From contig NC_089314.1 in assembly GCF_036669915.1 (NCBI RefSeq), positions 25,231,220-25,295,219 of the forward strand: a DNA stretch of 64,000 nt, given 5' to 3'. The notes beneath the pieces were generated by a model. The model was not told where the DNA came from, made no database searches, and was given only the letters and a program-made list of their open reading frames with translations. Position numbers and translations under genes: made by a program. Positions within the stretch are counted from its first letter, which is position 1. Each line of letters starts with the position of its first letter. This DNA comes from Pocillopora verrucosa. Lineage: Eukaryota > Cnidaria > Anthozoa > Scleractinia > Pocilloporidae. This document shows positions 1 through 12,300 of this stretch, in pieces.

Positions 1-963
1 GGAGTGTAGTTTCAAAGAATGAATCGTGAGACCCAAAGAACAAAGCGATAGTGCAGAGAGTATCACTAGCATCGATAAAGACTTTCGTTTCACCCGGACA
101 GAAAACCGTGAGGACGGACCCACTCGTTGCAGTTTTTAACGCATTGATACGCATGGTGGAAAAACGATGTATTGTGGTGACCCAAGATGTCCCGAGGTGA
201 AAATATGATACTTAAAACCTGTCCCACTCCTCTCCGCTCAAAACTTATTGAGAACAATCATCAACTCGGGCTCGGCTGAAACGACCAAGCCTTAGTTTCG
301 TTTTCATTTTCATGACCAAGAGAACGTTGCGTAGAGCATTTAAAACTACACCTTACTTTCCCAAGAAAGTAGTTGAGAACTCGTAAATTTATGCCAAAAT
401 CAATCGTACATGTCCAAAGTAACTCTTTTAATGTTTCGGCAAGAATTTATTCCAACAAACGAAACAAACTGAAGTATTGATGCGAACTAAACAATCGAAG
501 AAGTTGCGAAAATGAAGTTACGATTGACAAGTTATTACAATTATTGGTGAGGAAATTGACAACCGAGAAAACAAAATAATAGACAACAAAAGATACTCAC
601 AATATCCGTTGTACAATAGCCGGAGACAAATGGCTGGTTAAAGACGATCATAGAAAATGACTGAGGAAAACGATCCAGCCCAGACAGACGATGAAGCCGA
701 ATGAATAACATTTACGGTAAAGACCTTGTATGAATGACACAAACCAAGGTAAATTATGCCAAAAAAGTAACAGAATGTCGATGAAAGTAATGTGCGTGAA
801 AACGAAAGAACTTAATGAAAAAGCAACAAAAAGAAAGAAATACGAATTCTTGATGAATAACGTCAAATCACCGGCTTTGGCTGCACCATCGTAAACTTAA
901 CAACTCGAAACTATAAGTGGGAAAATGAACTTTTCGGTGTTGTTATCTGTAGAGAAATTGATA

Positions 964-1140
964 TGAAGTCCGATGTCACCATTGCTCAAGGGTTAGTGGA
1001 GGGGGGCAAGCAATTTTTCAGGAACAGGGAAAAGGTGACAAATGTCACCAAGGTTGCAAGCGTCCTTGGCACCTTCACAAAATTTTTAAAAGCAGCGAGA
1101 CCATTGTTTAACGCTTTGGTGGCATCGCTTTCATTTTAAC
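964..1140 (+). other. Exon-like open stretch, possible fragment of a cnidarian secreted-protein gene
   Basis: An open frame of 58 codons starts at an ATG and ends in TAA. A possible acceptor (CTGTAG) lies just upstream. It reads as an amphipathic, Lys- and Ala-rich segment with the pieces AQGLVEGGKQFF and KVASVLGTFTKFL. From memory it resembles the conserved N-terminal region of large secreted cnidarian proteins, but here it stops at the point where such proteins would continue. I see no signal-peptide exon and no downstream exon. It may be a decayed exon or a chance frame. Recognition is weak. Confidence 0.22.
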
Positions 1141-1489
1141 GACATTAGTTGTTCTTTCATTACACATTTTCTCCATCAACGATTACATCCTTTACAAGCA
1201 TTTCGTTTTCCGTCACTGCTCTTGAGAGAAATCGCTTCGATTTTACGACGAAGAGGAGCGACTTCTTTTCAGCAGGACCCACATCGGCTGCGCCCTTGTC
1301 ACGAGTCTTGCTCCTAGAAGAGTTTCTTAAGTAGTGCAACAGTTTTGCTAGATCAACCAAGGAACAAAACTCAAATGTTACTCCTCTCTGTGACCTCAGT
1401 GCATTAAGACCAGCTCTAGAATAGTTATTAAACCCCTTGCTGTTCTAGTACATTAGAGCGCGGCCTCCATATCTTTTCCTCAAATGAGT

Positions 1490-1536
1490 TGACGTCAATC
1501 CGTAACCGCCGGAGACATTCTCCTCTTCCTCACGTG
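1490..1536. promoter_or_regulatory. Palindromic CRE plus E-box upstream of the THAP fragment
   Basis: TGACGTCA, a perfect CREB/ATF-type palindrome, is at 1490-1497, and CACGTG (USF/MYC-type E-box) is at 1531-1536. They lie 240-290 bases before the THAP-like ATG at 1775, where promoter elements would be expected. Only the motifs are seen; promoter activity is inferred, and short motifs can occur by chance. Confidence 0.22.
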
Positions 1537-1774
1537 ACATGATATTGCTATACAGCGGGTAATCGCCGCTGGAACAAATTTAACAAAAGAAGCTCTGATT
1601 AGAAAATTATGTGAAAAACGCCAAACAGAATGCAGATATGGAAGACTACTCAGTAAGCCCGGGGCGAGTTCTACGAAAGCGACGCTATTCAGTCCTCAGG
1701 TTTGTTTTGAGAACGCAGCTCTTGAAAAGTTACACCGGCGTCGTTGTCGATGTGTAATTCTGTTATACTACCCT

Positions 1775-1873
1775 ATGTCTACGAGTTATTGTGTTCCTGA
1801 ATGCCAACAAAAGGGAGGGAAATCTTCCGCGGGAGAGAAGGTTTGGTTTTTTGAGTTCCCCCTACGCACATGA
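1775..1873 (+). pseudogene. Truncated THAP-domain start
   Basis: The frame begins MSTSYCVPECQQKG and runs to EKVWFFEFPLRT before a TGA. The C-x3-C pair and the aromatic-FP motif match the first half of a THAP zinc-binding domain, the DNA-binding module of P-element-type transposases and host proteins derived from them. A full domain is about 80-90 residues with a later Cys and His; only about 32 residues are open here. Past the stop, a piece like KTDKW in another frame recalls the KKW that normally follows, so a frameshift or decay is likely. No GT donor rescues the frame. Confidence 0.42.
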
Positions 1874-2010
1874 AGAGAAAACAGAAAAAAAAACCTAAAA
1901 AACCGATAAATGGCTGATTCTCCCACGACCATTATGTTACGCGTTTGTGATACAGCAATTTCCTATTCCACGACCAAGCCCAAAATTTGCCGCTTCGCAC
2001 TCCTATCCTA

Positions 2011-2222
2011 TTAACTCTTTCCTCCTCTACATTAGTATCCAAATTCTCCTCACCGCTCTCTCTACATTTCCTAAGGTACTGACAGGGAGAATGTGTTTGA
2101 CAATTGGGAGCTTCTTAAATTGGTGATCATTTCCGTTATTCTCATGACCTTTACACTTGATTCAAGGGTGATGCTGTAAGGAGAAATTAGAGGCTAATCC
2201 CACTAAGATGTTGAGGGGTTAA
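2011..2222. repeat. MITE family 1, diverged copy
   Basis: It starts TTAACTCTTTCC and ends GGGGTTAA. The interior shares blocks with the copy at 10550-10762 (TACATTTCCTA, GAGCTTCTT, TGATCATTTCC, TTCTCATGACCT). It lies just downstream of the stop codon of the minus-strand C2H2 gene, so it probably sits in or next to that 3' UTR. TTAA at the ends suggests a TTAA-targeting (piggyBac- or Kolobok-like) non-autonomous element. Confidence 0.6.
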
Positions 2223-2260
2223 AGAAAGGTGATTCAATCGAGACAGTTAAATCATACTTA

Positions 2261-5200
2261 CTAATAGTAATCCCAAATAGCATAGTAATAAACAATGAGA
2301 GCCATGAAGAAAAACGGCGTTACTACTGCATAGAAGACAACTTTCCATGGAGAAATCTGGAAAAAGAATTATCTATAAGTGAGTCTCTGAAAGAAGCCGG
2401 CTGTTCCGCCTGCAGTCGATTCTTATCATGAAAAAAAAGTAAATGAAGAAACCGAACTACTGTGAGTCACAGACATTGATCCCTCCATTTTCCATTTACC
2501 ATTTGAAGGAACTGCAACAGCTGTAACAAACTGGTTTTAGGTGGTAACTACGAAAATCCCGGGTTTTTTCCCTTTGCGTGTCACACCCAGACATTACAGT
2601 TTTGCACGAACAGCCCTTTTTATATAATTTGGGTAAAATGTATAGTCATCCTTCTTTTGCATCGTTATTAATCGTTATATCCATTAATGTAGTGTCATTT
2701 ACTCTCCCATCTGGTTTGGCTCTTCAGTCTCTTTCATAGTCTTTCCTGATCAACACCGCAGGTGAATGCGCTTCCCTCCTATCATCAAAACAGCGTTCAA
2801 ACGTCAGGCATGCGCGAGGGGATCAATTCCGACCGGCCACACACTATTTCCCGCGCAAAATTTCTGAGAAAAACATAAGAAACGACCGCTGTCTCGCAAA
2901 ATAAGCGAAAGGAAATTGGAACATTCAAAGAAATCTGTAAAAGAAACAGATGGGGGATAAAGGTGAGCTCGAGACTTTTCAAACCCGGCCAAAGCTTTTT
3001 CAAGCATTGGTATTCTGTTAATTTACCATTCTGTATTTAGTTTTACCAGAAGTTATAATATTTTGAAACACCTTGACTTAGTGGCTTGTGTGGCTGTTTG
3101 TAACTCGTGTGAGGCAACTTGGTTCCGACAGCCTTAAAGCACGCCACTTAATCCATATAACCTTCCCGCATGCGCAGACGTTAGACCGCTGTGTTTCTGC
3201 CATTCCACTGTCGCATACCTTAATCTATATACCTCGTCCCATCCAATATGGCTACCGCTAATTTTTTGTGTCTACCATTATATCTTCTATGATCTCGAAA
3301 GTTAGCATGTTTAGGTAAATCCAAACAACAGTGTTCAAAATATCTTCTTTACTCACTTCGTTGGATGGTAACTCCCAGTAGTCCTTGCAGTTTAACAGTG
3401 AACACGTGTTTGAACTGATCTCCTCTGTAAGCAGAAAAACATGAATTGTTTAGAATTTTTGTAAGATTAAATGTGGACTAATCAAACTTGTATGAAAATA
3501 ATGCAGTGTGTACTACAGTGTTCCAGTGAATGTAATGAGCAGGCAGCTCACCAAATAGTTTGAATTCTTCCTCAACTGATAGATTGCCCTGAGGAAGGCA
3601 ACTTCGCATTAAAGCCTGCAATGATAATTGAAAAACGATCAGCTATTAGCTGTATGTTAAGTAGTTGCACAATTGGTGTTATCACTCAGATAGAGGTTAA
3701 GTCTTTAACTCTTTAAGCCCCAAAGTGATTAACATGTGACTTCTCCCTGTGATATCTGAACAATGTTCAGCAAACAGGTAATGGGAATACTCAAACTTAT
3801 CAGATAGTAGTTGTTATCTAGATCTTGTGCCAAATTCTCTTATTTTATTTACAAGGAAATGTGTAGCAGCTAAATGGGAGAATTAACAATTATATCTTGG
3901 GAGTTAAAGGTTAAAAAAACTGTCATGGGTAATGAAAAGATGACAATGTTACAACCTGAAAACAAGCTTCCTTGAAAGTCAAATGAAGAGCTTTTGTCAG
4001 TTGAATGTATTGTGTCTGGTTCATGGAAATTTTATTGTTAATGTTTGCTTTTATTTCAATGACTATTAGACTCAAATGAAGACTCAATGGACCATTTTTG
4101 TTACATTAAAATTCAAACATGGCTCAGAGGCTTGGGGGAATAAAACAAAGGAATTCGCATTGAGGTTGAGGGATGAATATAATTTCTTTTGTTTTATTCT
4201 ACCAAGCCTTGGAACCATGCTAGAATTTTAATATATTGAAAATGGCCTATTATAGACTCGTACAGTAAAATTACAGCAAGGTTTCATGTTTCTTCTAATT
4301 ACATGCATCTTTAAAAACCTGTTCAATTACAAACACAAGAGTCAACCCTGTGAGAATCTATATTCTCCATACAATATCACCCTTGAAATACACATTAAGG
4401 TCAGGAGAGTAAAGGAAATGATCACCAATTAGAGATGCTCTTAGTTGTTGGACAAATTCTCCCTGGAAACCTAAGGAAATGTATAGAGAACAGTATGGAG
4501 AATATCTGTACTGATGTTAGGGTGTAAAGGGTTAAAGAGAAACAGCTCCCCATATGCAAAAAATATTCCAGATTACCTCACATCTCTTTTTGCGAACAAT
4601 TAGTTTGTTTTCTTTGCAGAGTTTCTTTTTCCAAAAGTTGTCTTTTCTCTGGTTTTCAAACACATCACATCTGAAGATGTCACAAAAATCAGCTAGACAC
4701 ACTGTAGAACCCTATAAGTAAGTAAAGGTACAGACAATAAATAAATATATATACTCTACCAGATTGCAGCATTCATGATTGAATGCTAATAAATTAATAA
4801 ATGCCCCTGGGATGTGTGTGTGTGTCAGGTGTCAGGGGGGAAGGGGGGAGGGGAAGAGTCCTGAAATGAGATAGTGTCTAATTCAAGAAGGTATATGCAA
4901 CACTCCAATTCCTTTCATATAACAGAAAACGAGACAAGCCTAAGCTCTAAGTGATTCAGTTTTGTGCTTGTACACAGATAGGTTTTATGAATAGCCAATT
5001 AGTTGACAAAAAACATCCAGATTTCAAGTCCCACGCTCAAATAAGATGGTGCTGTAGTGCTTCAAAATCTTCTTGCAGCAAAAGATAGTATACTCTTACC
5101 TTTATTAACTTGTCACTATGTCTGTTATCAAAGTGCAAGTCAAGATAATGCTCGGCATAGAAAGCCTTGCCGCATAAGTTGCACACCCATTTTGAGGCAT

Positions 5201-6051
5201 ATTCCTCTATTTTATTTCCCTCTTGAACACTGTATAAATCTCTGGATGAGTGCAGTGGACATTTTATATGAGGTTCTTGGTTCTTAGCTTGGAATACATT
5301 ATAGAATTGCTGCAAGGAAAAAAAATTAGAAAAGGACATGTAACAGTTGAAGGGTTTCTGGAATACAGGTGGCTATTTTTCAATTGTATTGTTGCTGTTG
5401 TTGTTGGTTTTTCCTTTCAGCTGATGAGTGATTTCTTTCAATGTTAAGACACTTTTTGGAACATGTTAAATGAAGTGCCTAATATTTACAATTTTCTAAA
5501 TCCACATATATTTTTGCTAAAAAAAAAAAAAAACAAATTTGCCAGAAAACTCAGTTTCACTTTAGCTAAAAGTTGTTTCGTGATCAAAATCTTAGTGGTG
5601 ATGAGTCCATTAATAAGTAATATTTTTAACATTACATTGGCATTATCTCTCTAATTTTTACCTCCGTCAACTGATTCCTCACAATCCGGGAGAGGGGTCT
5701 AGAGCAGTGACTTTTGGGATCTGTAGTCTGTATACAATGCATGAGCTGAAACTAAATGGAATCTCCATTAAACCTTTATAATACATAATTCTTTCCGTAA
5801 GATTTTATTTCTCATGAGCTGGTGTCAGTTACTTTGAGTGGCACTACATTACACGTAAGAATGGGCTCCTGGTGTAAGATATCTCTGAAGCAAAATATCT
5901 GTCAGAAAATGTGATCCTCATGTAGACAACAGTGAAACGATGTTTCTCGGAAAGATATACCGAGAATAATTAAACTTACAAAGAGCGCGCTTTCTAAAGA
6001 ATAAAGCAGAATGATCCATGGTCTTGAGAGCTTATTTTTGTGGAAAACCAT
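2261..6051 (-). CDS. C2H2 zinc-finger protein with N-terminal hydrophobic segment and C-terminal membrane helix
   Basis: Exons in order are 6051-5980, 5309-5100, 4711-4577, 3615-3552, 3424-3357 and 2356-2261. All introns are GT-AG and phases close exactly, giving 214 residues. Residues 10-24 (RPWIILLYSLESALF) look like a signal peptide or anchor. Around residue 74 is a classic finger, CNLCGKAFYAEH with distal HFDNRH. The middle is Cys-rich (VCLADFCDIFRCDVF; later RSCLP, SNTCSLLNC). The last exon is a membrane helix (KVVFYAVVTPFFFMALIVYY) followed by a short tail. This layout suggests a secretory-pathway protein whose finger faces the lumen or outside, which is unusual for C2H2. I do not recognise a named family; similar uncharacterised eukaryotic proteins may exist. 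The start was chosen because the exon is in phase and ends in GTAAGT. Transcription is divergent from UTP3. Confidence 0.75.
3705..3914. repeat. MITE family 2
   Basis: It is bounded by TTAA. It starts TTAACTCTTTAAGCCCC and ends TTGGGAGTTAAAGGTTAA, and is about 210 bp long. The same element appears at 37925-38133 and, in reverse orientation, at 21174-21388 (shared blocks CAGCAAACAGGTAATG and AAGGAAATGTGT). It sits in an intron of the minus-strand C2H2 gene. Confidence 0.7.
4086..4253. repeat. Short foldback element with about 70-bp inverted arms
   Basis: The left arm (4087-4156) contains ATTAAAATTCAAACATGG and GAATAAAACAAAGGAATT. The right arm (4178-4248) carries the imperfect reverse complement of the same blocks. 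Both ends are flanked by AGACTC (4080-4085 and 4254-4259), a likely 6-bp target-site duplication. It lies inside an intron of the C2H2 gene and has no coding capacity. Confidence 0.68.
4341..4535. repeat. MITE family 1 copy
   Basis: The left end is GTCAACCCTGTGAGAATC and the right end GATGTTAGGGTGTAAAGG then GTTAA. The interior includes ACAATATCACCCTTGAA and AGGAAATGTATAGAGAACAG. It matches the copies at 15946-16146, 37248-37450 and 52257-52460. It sits in the intron before the C2H2 gene exon at 4577. Confidence 0.72.
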
Positions 6052-6397
6052 TGATGCCTTCAATAAATCTCAGTATTTCCGTTCCCTACAAACATTTGTC
6101 AAAACATGTCAACTGCTCTTTCCCGTCGAAAACACCGCCATTTTTCAAAACAAGCGCCTGCAAATCTATCTTTCAGTGGTCAACACACAAGAATAGGTAG
6201 GTAGGTCATGTCGGTAGGTACGTCATGTATGGACAAGAATACAGGTTCGGGATACAAGTCGTGCCATTCTTTCCCGTCATTATCAAATGGCGTCGATGCG
6301 TACGCGTATAGTAACAGTGAACTTGTAGATTACGGCGCCTAACGGAGTTTTCCTAACATTTGAACGTCTAAAGTAGAAACATTGGAAAAGGTTTAGT
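6052..6397. promoter_or_regulatory. Shared bidirectional promoter between the C2H2/TM gene and UTP3
   Basis: The two start codons (6051 minus, 6398 plus) are only 346 bases apart and point away from each other. The interval is richer in CpG than its surroundings (GCGTCGATGCGTACGCG, ACGGCGCC) and has no clear TATA box at the expected position. Both 5' UTRs must start inside it. Its function as a promoter follows from geometry, not from a recognised motif. Confidence 0.55.
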
Positions 6398-9300
6398 ATG
6401 GCTCGTTCTAAAAGGTTAGCTTTAGACTTGTCTATGTCTACGAAATTGAGGAATGACTCCTGTCTGAAACGGCGCACGTGCATCGATTTCAATCTGTTTA
6501 CAGCCTTGCAGACGCGAGGAATTATAACTGTGATCGTTGTATTGTTACAGCCAAATAATCTATGTTAGGAAATGTTGTGTTATGATAATGGTTTGAACAA
6601 GAGTAGAAAATTTTCAAATCCATTATCGAAACACCATTGATAACTAACAAAGATAGAAAATCTTGAGCTTTTGGGAATGGACTCTCCCATCATTTGCTAT
6701 ATATGATATACAGATATTCTGGATTTTCTAAACCCATAGCATACAAGTTAGGTTTAAAGGAATGAATATTATGATTGATGAATAATTTAACTTTGTATCC
6801 TTTATTTTTCTTTCAAAAAAGATCAAAGAAGCGAGGTAAACGCAAAGTTGAAAGTGAGGAAGTTTATGATGAGCCGGATCCCGTAAGTGAAGATACAGCT
6901 GTATGTTGCAGTATCATTTAAGGCTGAGACTACAGATAAAGTGACTATAATAATAGGCATAATGACAGTTCTTTTGTATGGATTATCAGATTCCTCAACT
7001 ATTGAATTGCAATCACAACAGGATGTTTGCATTAGACTGATTTTCTTGGTCAAAAATTTGGTGTAGAAAGCCCTTATTTTTAATTTACACTTTTTCCTCA
7101 TCTGATAGAATGGGATGTCATTCACCCTTTGCATAAATGGCAGACTCAATTAGTATTCTATTATACTTATGTAGACTATCCAAACTAACCCTGTCAGTAT
7201 ATCTAAGGAACAACAAAACCTTGATTCAAAGATGAGACAAGTTGGGCTAATTTACTTGAGTACAAAAGAATATCAGTCAGGTCTGCGATTTATATCTACT
7301 GCCTATGGCCTAATCAGGGACTCCTTTCAGAAATAAATCAGCAGGAAAATTCTCCCTGTTGCCCCATGTCACAGAGCAAAAGATAAGTATTGATTGTTCT
7401 AGTATGCTGCATTACATGTAGCCTTAGTTCTACTGTACTTTGTCAACAATAATTATAAAAGAATAATGAGATTTCCTCAAACACTTGTACATTTCACAGG
7501 AAGGAGATGATTATTTTCTTGATGATATTGATAAATTTCATGCTGAGAGGGAGAAGGTGAGTCTCTTGCATCACACCTAATTAATTGTAGTTTGGGCTCC
7601 GAAAAACTTACTTATGGAATCATTTTGTGATATGTGCAAAAAAAAATACTTGTATTACATGTACATATATATATGTTATTTGCCGGCTGGGAGGTCCGTA
7701 TGGTGAAAAACTGTGACTGAGGTCTTGAAAATGCTGCCTGAGGCCGCAGGCCGAGGGCAGCATTTACAAGGCCGAGGTCACAGTTTTTCACCATACGGAC
7801 CGACCCTTAGCTGGTAAATAACATTTTTTTTTTTTTTAACTTAACGAAATACATTCTGAAAGAACCCGAATGATTTAGGGTTATAAATACGGCAAGATCT
7901 TCCATAAACTGAACAATTTTTAAGTGAGTAAATGGTAGTTAAAGTAAAGGTGATACAAATTAAAGAGAGATGCTTCACTGAAACATTTTCACTTGCGTAA
8001 TGATAAAGGTGATTTAAAAGGCTTCCAAACAAACTTTGAAACATTATTTTTACAAGTATCTGTCACAATCTGACACCTGTCAATCAGAGAGCGCATAAGA
8101 AAAAAAAAGCGCAAGAAGATTTGAAAAACAACGGAATTAGTTTGGCAAGGACTGTCACGACAATGTTTTCTTAAAAAACAATCAATGATATAACGGAAAG
8201 TGTTATTCACTCTCATCGACGATTCATTCATGTATGAAGATTTACCTCTGTTCATTAAGTAAACGGCGAGGAAAGTTATTGTGAGTAAATTTAAATTTTT
8301 TATTTTGAAGTTGTGAAAGTTTGCTCGTTTGCTCGTTTGTTTACTGCAACGGCGTGTGTAAATCTGGTCTTTCCTCCACTAAAACTAAATTCGAACGGCA
8401 CACTCCAACGAGACACAAGGAGATTTAATGCGGCCTTTTCTCAATAAATTCCTTCAGATTCTGTTGTGCGATTTATGGTCCAAATGTCCAAATTGAACGG
8501 ACTTTGAAAGACTCACTGAGAGCGTATATTTATTGTCGAACTGAGACAATAAATGAATGACATTAAATGAGACAATCAGACATTAAATGAATGAAAGTTC
8601 CATTGTTCAGTTCACCTGTAACCAAATACCTCACGTTTTAACTTTCTAAGTACTTTTTGTGAACGATTAAAATCAATTGCAGACGGTTTTTAGGCCACTT
8701 GTCAACCAACGTAATGACACAATTGCCTATACAAATTCGTTCTGAAACCAATATTTTTTTGTCAACTAAAGTGATTTGAGAGAGAGAAAAGAGAGGATTC
8801 ATAAGTCGGCTTGAGGTAGTGACCGATGTGTTTGCTTAAAAATACTGCCCAGTGGGCAAAACGAGGTATATTTATGAAAAATGGCAATGAAATTTGAGAT
8901 GTACACAGTGACTCACGAAGAACCAATCAGATTGCAGGATTCGTTACCGTGCCCTCTAAAAAAAAATAAATTCATGTACCAGATAAGATGTTTAAATTAA
9001 AAGGTAGAAAATTAGAAACTATCATAAAATGAGATGTTTTAATTAAAAGTTAGAACATTAGAAACTATCATAATGATATCGAACAATTAAATTCATTCTC
9101 ATATAGTATATCTTGTTTTTTTTAAGATTCTTTTAGATGATACTGTTAAGGACAAGGAAGATCTTGATGATGATAATCAACAGGTACATATAATAATTTG
9201 TTTAATCCTGAAATTTTCAATAGTTGCCCAATTTGTCGAGAATTGTCAGATATATACAGTACATGTAAAATGTGTGCAGGCACAGCTTATTTTTAAAATT

Positions 9301-12300
9301 AGTATTGTTATACAGTATATTCCAGTAAATGTAGATGAGAAAGTGGTTGAGTCAAGTTAATGTTGATTGTTTTCAAATTCTTGAAAAGTTGACTAAAAGC
9401 TACTTTTACTGAACTATTTTTAATGTACTTCAAGGATGAAGAGGTGATGGCCTTGGATATTGGTGATTCTGATGATGAGAGTGATGACAACAATGATGAT
9501 GATGATGATGAAAGTGATATTGATACAGATGATGTGGAGGATGACGAAGTTGATGAGGTACTTTATACTTTTTAAGTAAATTTACTCCTTACATTATATT
9601 TAAGAGAATGGTGCAGAGGTGTTGCAGTTACTTTGTAGTTGAGTTGTAATCATGCATTAAGTGTGTCCATTAAATTATAAAGTCACAGGCATAGTATAAA
9701 ACCAGGTACATGTCCTTTGGTGAAAGCAATACCGTTGAACCTATTTTAAGTGGCACCATATTTAAGCAGTTACCCTGTATTAGGCAGTCGGTTGTCAAAG
9801 TCTCCAATTTTTTCCTTTCAGTCACTGTAATTTTCACCTCTCTTAAGTGGTCACCTCTATAACTGCATGGGTCACCTTTACTAAGCCCTGATGACCTGTT
9901 TGTATTGTCCTCTCCCTGTACTGAATGGTCACGTAAAGCAGAACTAGTTGAATGGAACTAAGAAAAATCTTTCCAGAAAAATTTAATCCATTTTTATCTC
10001 CTAGTTTTGAGAAAGTTTTTGTACATAAAGTAGTTAATTATGTCAGGAAATGAAGTTCTTTTTTTATCAGTTTCTATAATACCCCTATTTTGTGGAAGCT
10101 GTATTTAGTGGTCACTTTGTGGGTGACTGCTTAATACAGGTTGGACTGTATTTATAATCTTGCAATTCTTTGTAGGAAAATGAAGAAGAAAGTGGAAAGG
10201 AAGAAGAACTGGGAAAAGGTGAGCAAAATGACCTGAAGATGCTAATGCTTGCTATGGATAAAAACCCAACAAGATATATCATTATTCTGTTTACATGTAA
10301 GCCACAAGAAAGTCCAGATAAAATGCTTAAAATGTATTTTTTTCATAGGCATGCCAAGTCAAAAGTCCTGGGGTAGAAAGAAATCAGCTTTTTATGACGC
10401 TGATATTGTTGAAGAATATTCAGGTGAGTAGTCATGTTGAATTACTTGTAGTTGTGCCTCTTTTATGCTTTAATTTTTAGACGAGAGAGCTGATTAGGTA
10501 AGATCAAATGCAGTAGATTATTACAGGGCAATTGTAAGTTGACAGTCCATTAACCCTTTACACCCTAACATCAGTATACCTTTTCTCCATACTGTTCTCT
10601 ATACATTTCCTATGATACTGACAAAGAGAATTTGTTTAACAATCAAGAGCTTCTTTAGTTTTTGATCATTTCCTTTATTCTCATGACCTCAATATTTGTT
10701 TTAGGGGGTGATACTGCTAGGGGAAAATTGTTACTAATCAATCTTAGGGGTGAAAGGGTTAAACTCCATTCATGATTCTTGATCAGCTCATTCTTGGAAA
10801 CTTTTTAGGATCAAGGTTCAAAATTAGTTTCAAGTCATTTTAGGTCATTTGAGAAATTACTGGTGGAGAGTTTCATGAACTGCAGTCAGCTTTGAAAACA
10901 GGCTACTGAAACTAGCCCTGTACTTTACTGCTGAAAAGGAGTGGCTCTTTTAATGTTTTAATGCTGTTGCTATGATGTTTTTGTCATTATTGGTATTATG
11001 ATCACAAGTATCATTAGAAAGGTTGTGGATATTCATAACTTTGGAGAATTACAATAGTAGAGAGGCCTTATTGTTCGACTCACAATATGGTCTCTTTCAA
11101 TGTGGATTCTGGCATTCCAGCTTCATACAGCTAGTGTCCTCAGGTAATTAGGCTGACTGTTTAAAACATTTCACTATTATTGTTTTAATGTGTTGATCTG
11201 TTGTCATTGATGTTGGTGTTGACAGGATCTGATGAGGAGATGGATGAGCTGGCAAAAGAAGAGGAAGAAGAGGCTCTGGCCCTACAGAGACAAATGGCTG
11301 CTTCTTTACAAGAACAAGATTTTGATGCTGAAAACTTTGAGGTTTGCTTCAGTAATAAGCCACCTTAAATGTAATTTAGGATTATCAACTATAGGAAGCT
11401 GACATTTCCAGCATTAGCCCTTCATTAGAGTGCTTGAAACATCAGCTTTGAAACTCGTTACAGAGGCCAATTTACATTATCCTGTTACACTCTCCTACTG
11501 ATGCAGCACCACACTTTCTTTAGAAACTTACCCCCTTTAAACTTAAATGTACACTAGGACTCAGCATCTCTGTACTATGAGTGGCAAAAAGTCTTTTGAT
11601 TTCACAAGAATCTTACACTAGCTAGGAGCTCAGAAAGATAAGATTCAACACTGCATCGGAGGGTGGGGGGTTTGATGCAAAATCCAATACCATACAACCA
11701 GGTTGAGGGACAATGAAATATGTCAAGATTTTAGCTACAAATTGCAGTACATTTTTTATATGTACCTGTACTATATACTTGTTTCTACAATGCTACTTTC
11801 TCTAGTTAGCTGGAAAATTAGTGAAGACTGCCATATCTCATACTCTGGCAGTGAGATATGGCAACTATTTTCCCTTTTCAATTAACTTACTTTTTTTTTT
11901 CATTATTTTCAGCTTCCACAAACACCTCACCAGAAAGTGAAAGAAGTAGAACTGAATGAGGTACAGTATGGGAATGAACCATTTATGTGTACATGCAGTT
12001 ACTTAAAGAGGTAACCCCTACAACTGTATGCTGCTCTCTTATTTTAAAACTTTAGAGAAAATATAATGTATCTTCAAATGATTAATTTTCAGGAGAGGGT
12101 TGTTCAAGACCTTACAAAGTTGTCAAAGACTGAAAAGATTCAGGTATGTGGAGTGTACAATGTGTATCTGCAAGGAAATTTATATCAAACTCAACTCCAT
12201 AACATTGTCTTTAATTTCCTCAACAGATTTTGATCAAAGATTCTCCAGAACTTCTGGGTCTCTTAGATGAATTCAAAGTGAAGGTAAAAACTCTTTGTTT

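Noticed and set aside
1160..1360. 66-codon minus-strand frame
   Set aside because: No recognisable domain, no splice sites in phase, no neighbour exons.
2797..3007. Overlapping minus-strand frames of about 68 codons
   Set aside because: Both lie in the last intron of the C2H2/membrane gene, whose flanking exons join in phase without them.
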